The notes under the pieces were generated by a model. That model ran no database searches. It was not told the origin of the DNA and was given only the letters and a program-made list of their open reading frames with translations. DNA of 7,769 nucleotides from Actinomycetes bacterium (GTDB lineage Bacteria > Actinomycetota > Acidimicrobiia > Acidimicrobiales > RAAP-2): positions 1 through 7,769 of the forward strand of contig JAKABC010000080.1 of the NCBI GenBank assembly GCA_021802025.1. Direction: 5' to 3'. The first letter of the stretch is position 1. Each line of letters opens with the position of its first letter. Positions 5,262 to 7,769 of this stretch are shown in pieces. The translations under genes were made by a program, and so were the position numbers.

Positions 5262-7396
5262 GCCCCTCCTGGCGGGACCGGCCGACCGGTTCGTGGTTCA
5301 CCCGGCTGTGGCGGCCGTGGACCTCGCTGCACCCGCGACGCGGGCGCGGCCGGACCATCAACGAGCCCAAGCCCGTGGGCATCCGCGACCTCGTCGCGGG
5401 CCCCGACGAGGTGGTGGCCCGCCCCGAGCGGCGCTGGACGGTCATCGGGGGCTTCTTCTTGGTGCTGCTGGTCGCCCTCGTGGTGCGCCTCTTCTTCCTC
5501 CAGGTCCTCGAGTACCGGTCCTCGGCCGCGACGGTCTACGCCAACTCCCTGCGGGTGACGACGATCCCGGCCGCCCGCGGGTCGATCTTGGACCGCGAGG
5601 GGACCCCGCTCGTGACCAACGTCACCACGACCCAGATCCGCCTGTCGCGGGCCGAGGCGGCCCTGGACCCGGCGATCAAGGGGACGCTCTCGTCGCTCAC
5701 CGGGCTCAGCGTGAAGCAGATCAACGCCGCCCTCAACGACCAGCAGTACAGCCCGTACCAGCCCGCCCCCATCATGAACGACGCGCCCCCGGGCGAGGTC
5801 GAGTTCATCAAGCTCCACCCGAGCGAGTTCCCCGGGGTGACGGTCCTTAGCACCTCCCAGCGCTTCTACCCCCAGGGCGGCGACACGGCGGCGCCGGTGC
5901 TCGGCTACGTGGGCCCGATCACCGGGGCCGAGCTCGCCGCCCACCCCAACCAGGGCTACCAGACCGACTCGGTGATCGGCAAGGCCGGGCTCGAGGCGTA
6001 CTACGAGCAGTACCTGCGGGGTCGCGACGGCACCCAGACGATCGAGGTCGACGCCAACAACCAGATCCTCGGCGCCATCAAGACGACCCCGCCGCGAATC
6101 GGCGACACGGTGGTGACCAACATCGACCTCGGGCTCCAACAGGCGCTCGACGCCTACTTGAAGTACCAGATCCTCACCGATCGGAACTCGATCGACCCCG
6201 TCTCGCACCTGCGGCCCCAGGCGCCCAACGGCGCGGCCGTGGTGCTCGACCCCAACACCGGCGCCGTGCTCGCCATGGCGAGCTACCCGAGCTACAACCT
6301 CAACGACTTCGTCCAGGGCCTGTCGAACGCCCAGTTCGCCCAGCTGATCAAGAAGGGCGCCTTCAACAACTTCGCCATCCAGGGCCTCTACACGCCCGGG
6401 TCGACCTTCAAGCTGATCACCGCGACCGCCGAACTGCAGACGGGGATCATGTCCGCGTACCACATCATCAACGACACCGGGACCTTCGTCGTCCCGGGGT
6501 GCCTCAACAAGACGAACCACGGCTGTCTCTTCCACGACGACGACAACTCGGCCGCCGGGCTCATCGACCTGCCGATGGCGATCACCGTCTCGTCGGACTA
6601 CTACTTCTACAACCTCGGCTACCTCTTCTGGATCCACCAGAGCCAGTACGGTCAGACCCCCATCCAGAACGTCGGCGCGCAGTACGGGCTCACCACCCTC
6701 ACCAACGTCGACCTGCCCAACGAGGTCGCCGGACGGATCGACTCGCCCGAGGTGCGCAAGCAGCTCCACGCGGCGGACCCCAAGGCCTTCCCGACCGTGA
6801 CCTGGTACACCGGCGACAACATCGAGATGGCCTTCGGTCAGGGCACCACGGCCTTCACGCCGATCGCCCTGGCGAACGCCTACGCGACCTTCGCCAACGG
6901 CGGCACCCGCTACCAGCCCGAGGTGGCCGCCGCCATCGTCAACCCCCACGGCAAGGTCGTCGTGCGCTACCAGCCCCACGTGCTCGGCCACGTCCGACTG
7001 CCCCCGGCCATCCGCAACCCGATCCTCCAGGGCTTCGAGGGCGTCATCAACAACCCGCGCGGGACGGGCTACTACCCCTTCCACCAGTACGCCAACTTCA
7101 ACCTCTCGGCCTTCCCGGTGGCCGGTAAGACGGGGACGGCCTCGAACGCGCCCGGCCTCGAGCCGAACTCGCTCTTCGTGGGGTTCGGCCCCACGACCCA
7201 CCCCCGCTACGTGGTGGTCTGCGTGATCGCCGAGGGCGGCTACGGCGCCGACGCCGCCGCCCCGGTGGTGGCTAAGACCTTCGACTACCTCGTCGCCCAC
7301 CCGGTCGGCCCGGTCCACTTCGCGCCGGTGCTCTCGACGACCCCTGCGCGACACCGGTCCTCCCACCTCTCCACGACCCCCTCGGCGGGCGGATAG
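5258..7396 (+). CDS. mrdA: Penicillin-binding protein 2 (elongation-specific class B transpeptidase)
   Basis: PBP2 is the D,D-transpeptidase that crosslinks new peptidoglycan during elongation, working outside the membrane with RodA and MreC. The 712-residue product has a 59-residue charged cytoplasmic tail, longer than in E. coli PBP2, then one membrane segment at about 61-84. A pedestal/dimerisation domain follows from about 99 (PAARGSILDREG), then the transpeptidase domain from about 325. Catalytic motifs are complete: STFK with nucleophile Ser382 (nt 6401-6412), SSD at 445-447 (the SxD form is normal for PBP2), and KTGTAS from Lys624 (nt 7127). Between the first two motifs are C415, H421, C423 and H426. 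The C-terminal tail after about 690 is rich in Ser, Thr and His. The GTG start forms a GTGA overlap with mreD; an in-frame GTG at 5051 lies inside mreD and is rejected. Close relatives such as FtsI are less likely given the mreCD context. Confidence 0.95.
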   Translation: MSPSWRDRPTGSWFTRLWRPWTSLHPRRGRGRTINEPKPVGIRDLVAGPDEVVARPERRWTVIGGFFLVLLVALVVRLFFLQVLEYRSSAATVYANSLRVTTIPAARGSILDREGTPLVTNVTTTQIRLSRAEAALDPAIKGTLSSLTGLSVKQINAALNDQQYSPYQPAPIMNDAPPGEVEFIKLHPSEFPGVTVLSTSQRFYPQGGDTAAPVLGYVGPITGAELAAHPNQGYQTDSVIGKAGLEAYYEQYLRGRDGTQTIEVDANNQILGAIKTTPPRIGDTVVTNIDLGLQQALDAYLKYQILTDRNSIDPVSHLRPQAPNGAAVVLDPNTGAVLAMASYPSYNLNDFVQGLSNAQFAQLIKKGAFNNFAIQGLYTPGSTFKLITATAELQTGIMSAYHIINDTGTFVVPGCLNKTNHGCLFHDDDNSAAGLIDLPMAITVSSDYYFYNLGYLFWIHQSQYGQTPIQNVGAQYGLTTLTNVDLPNEVAGRIDSPEVRKQLHAADPKAFPTVTWYTGDNIEMAFGQGTTAFTPIALANAYATFANGGTRYQPEVAAAIVNPHGKVVVRYQPHVLGHVRLPPAIRNPILQGFEGVINNPRGTGYYPFHQYANFNLSAFPVAGKTGTASNAPGLEPNSLFVGFGPTTHPRYVVVCVIAEGGYGADAAAPVVAKTFDYLVAHPVGPVHFAPVLSTTPARHRSSHLSTTPSAGG

Positions 7397-7418
7397 CCGG
7401 GCCGGGAGCACTCGTGCA

Positions 7419-7434
7419 CTAGCCTGGGGGGTGT
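7419..7434 (+). promoter_or_regulatory. Promoter-like element repeated from upstream of mreB
   Basis: CTAGCCTGG (7419-7427), one G, then GGGTGT (7429-7434). The same two blocks, separated by 3 nt instead of 1, occur at 2865-2882 before mreB. TAGCCT (7420-7425) may be a -10 box with a start near 7432, but no clear -35 is present, so the promoter call is weak. It lies 23 nt past the mrdA stop. Confidence 0.35.
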
Positions 7435-7437
7435 AGG

Positions 7438-7456
7438 GCGCCCGCCCGACGGGCGC
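7438..7456 (+). other. Perfect GC hairpin, 7-bp stem
   Basis: GCGCCCG (7438-7444) pairs without mismatch with CGGGCGC (7450-7456) across a 5-nt loop. No T run follows, so it is not a standard intrinsic terminator. It lies just after the possible promoter and just before a Shine-Dalgarno-like GAAGGA (7457-7462). It may end mrdA mRNA weakly, protect its 3' end, or form the first stem of the leader of the next gene. Confidence 0.4.
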
Positions 7457-7469
7457 GAAGGACGTCACG

Positions 7470-7559
7470 GTGGCCGCCGGAGCCGCCACCGAACCGAGGA
7501 CGACGTGGCAGAGCCCAGGACCAGCGACAGCGACACCCGCCCGGGCGCCACTCCCTTGA
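7470..7559 (+). CDS. Possible 29-codon leader ORF
   Basis: A GTG at 7470 is preceded by GAAGGA (7457-7462) with a 7-nt gap, a better Shine-Dalgarno than most genes in this window have. It opens a frame of 29 codons ending in TGA at 7557-7559. The product would be Ala/Pro/Thr-rich, starting MAAGAATEPRTTWQ and ending APLP, with no recognisable domain or signal peptide. The GTG lies in one arm of a possible stem (7469-7474 with 7485-7490). It could be a translated leader controlling the gene at 7668, or a chance frame; short open frames are common in GC-rich DNA. Only the ribosome-binding site argues for it. Confidence 0.3.
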   Translation: MAAGAATEPRTTWQSPGPATATPARAPLP

Positions 7560-7653
7560 CGAACCAACGAACCCACCACCGTGCCCAGGCCGCCGAGCGC
7601 CCCTCGCTCGCGGCGCCCCGTCGGCGGTGCTCCGCGCCCGCCGCGACCATCGC

Positions 7654-7659
7654 AAGGAG
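7654..7659 (+). promoter_or_regulatory. Strong ribosome binding site of the last gene
   Basis: AAGGAG with an 8-nt gap to the GTG at 7668 is the best Shine-Dalgarno in the window and fixes the start of the 3'-partial gene. Confidence 0.7.
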
Positions 7660-7667
7660 TACGCCCC

Positions 7668-7769
7668 GTGACCGAGGCCGCCAACCCCACCCCCGCCGCA
7701 CCCGGCACCGCCGGGCCCGGCCCCTCACCTAGCCCCGACGGTCCCTCGCCGGAGCGCCCGCGAATCGGC
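7668..7769 (+). CDS. Unidentified protein, N-terminus only (3' partial)
   Basis: A GTG at 7668 follows AAGGAG by 8 nt and opens a frame that stays open for all 34 codons to the window edge. The visible residues are rich in Pro, Ala, Gly and Ser (MTEAANPTPAAPGTAG, later SPDGPSPERPRIG) and look like a disordered tail leading into a domain that is not in view. No signal peptide or membrane segment is visible. In Streptomyces the mre cluster is followed by a rodA-like gene and, further on, RNase E/G; a low-complexity tail fits an RNase E/G-type protein better than a typical RodA, but this is a guess from context. The 271-nt gap before it suggests a transcription unit separate from mrdA. Confidence 0.6.
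   Translation, partial: MTEAANPTPAAPGTAGPGPSPSPDGPSPERPRIG

Larger units (their letters stand above)
7397..7667 (+). promoter_or_regulatory. Intergenic leader region with several possible hairpins
   Basis: These 271 nt hold no convincing full-length gene. Besides the promoter-like element and the 7-bp hairpin near its start, I see pairing of GGTGGC (7469-7474) with GCCACC (7485-7490), of GCCG-c-CGAGCG (7589-7599) with CGCTCGCGGC (7605-7614), which gives ten pairs with one bulged C and a 5-nt loop, and of CGGCGG (7622-7627) with CCGCCG (7638-7643). If transcription starts near 7432 the next gene has a leader of about 236 nt. I recognise no known riboswitch class. Hairpins form easily in such GC-rich sequence, so structure alone is weak evidence. 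Confidence 0.35.

Noticed and set aside
7438..7456. Intrinsic terminator after mrdA
   Set aside because: The stem is good but no T tract follows, so I list it only as a hairpin. No classic intrinsic terminator was seen anywhere in the window.
7556..7584. TTGACG as a -35 box for the last gene
   Set aside because: No TANNNT-like -10 lies 16-18 nt downstream.
5240..7708. Very long open frame on the - strand (about 822 codons) opposite mrdA
   Set aside because: It is antisense to a gene with complete PBP2 motifs. Its product is low-complexity Val/Gly/Arg/Asp-rich with no domain, typical of GC-rich shadow frames.
7505..7732. 75-codon + strand frame with GAGGA before its GTG
   Set aside because: Arg/Pro-rich product of shadow type. 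It overlaps the better supported start at 7668, and the Shine-Dalgarno gap of 4 nt is short. I cannot exclude it fully.
1..7769. Mobile element, CRISPR array, tRNA, rRNA or a new defence system
   Set aside because: No transposase, direct-repeat array, tRNA-like cloverleaf or foreign-looking gene was seen. The seven identified genes are core functions in conserved order, and the remaining partial gene shows no such signature.

Overview
The window is about 7.8 kb of very GC-rich bacterial chromosome. All supported genes lie on the + strand, packed head to tail. The gene set and order (clpX, folC, ndk, mreB, mreC, mreD, mrdA) match the clpX/folC/ndk/mre neighbourhood known from Actinobacteria such as Streptomyces. 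Frequent GTG starts, 3-nt gaps and 4-nt overlaps fit a high-GC actinobacterium. A deep-branching lineage such as Acidimicrobiia is my tentative guess, and nothing in the sequence proves it.

Layout. (1) 1-2401: clpX, cut at its 5' end by the window edge, then folC three bases later. (2) 2402-2831: ndk, which has no Shine-Dalgarno but a -10-like TAGAGT spaced as expected for a leaderless mRNA. (3) 2832-2901: a short spacer with a putative promoter and an inverted repeat. (4) 2902-7396: an apparent four-gene elongasome operon, mreB-mreC-mreD-mrdA, whose start and stop codons touch or nearly touch. (5) 7397-7667: a 271-nt stretch with no convincing long gene. It holds a second copy of the CTAGCCTGG...GGGTGT element seen before mreB, several GC-rich hairpins and a possible 29-codon leader ORF. 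(6) 7668-end: the first 34 codons of another gene with a strong Shine-Dalgarno, whose product cannot be identified here.

Functionally, mreB-mreC-mreD-mrdA supplies most of the lateral wall-elongation machine: actin-like filament, MreC/MreD regulators and the class B transpeptidase PBP2. The expected SEDS glycosyltransferase RodA is not seen directly after mrdA. The upstream genes are housekeeping: ClpX unfoldase, folate polyglutamylation and nucleotide balance.

This is mostly an ordinary core-genome region. I see no mobile element, CRISPR array, tRNA or rRNA, and no evidence of a new defence or metabolic system. The points most worth a second look are the structured leader before the last gene, the shared promoter-like element, the leaderless ndk signal, a Cys/His cluster in PBP2, and the absence of valS and rodA from their usual places.
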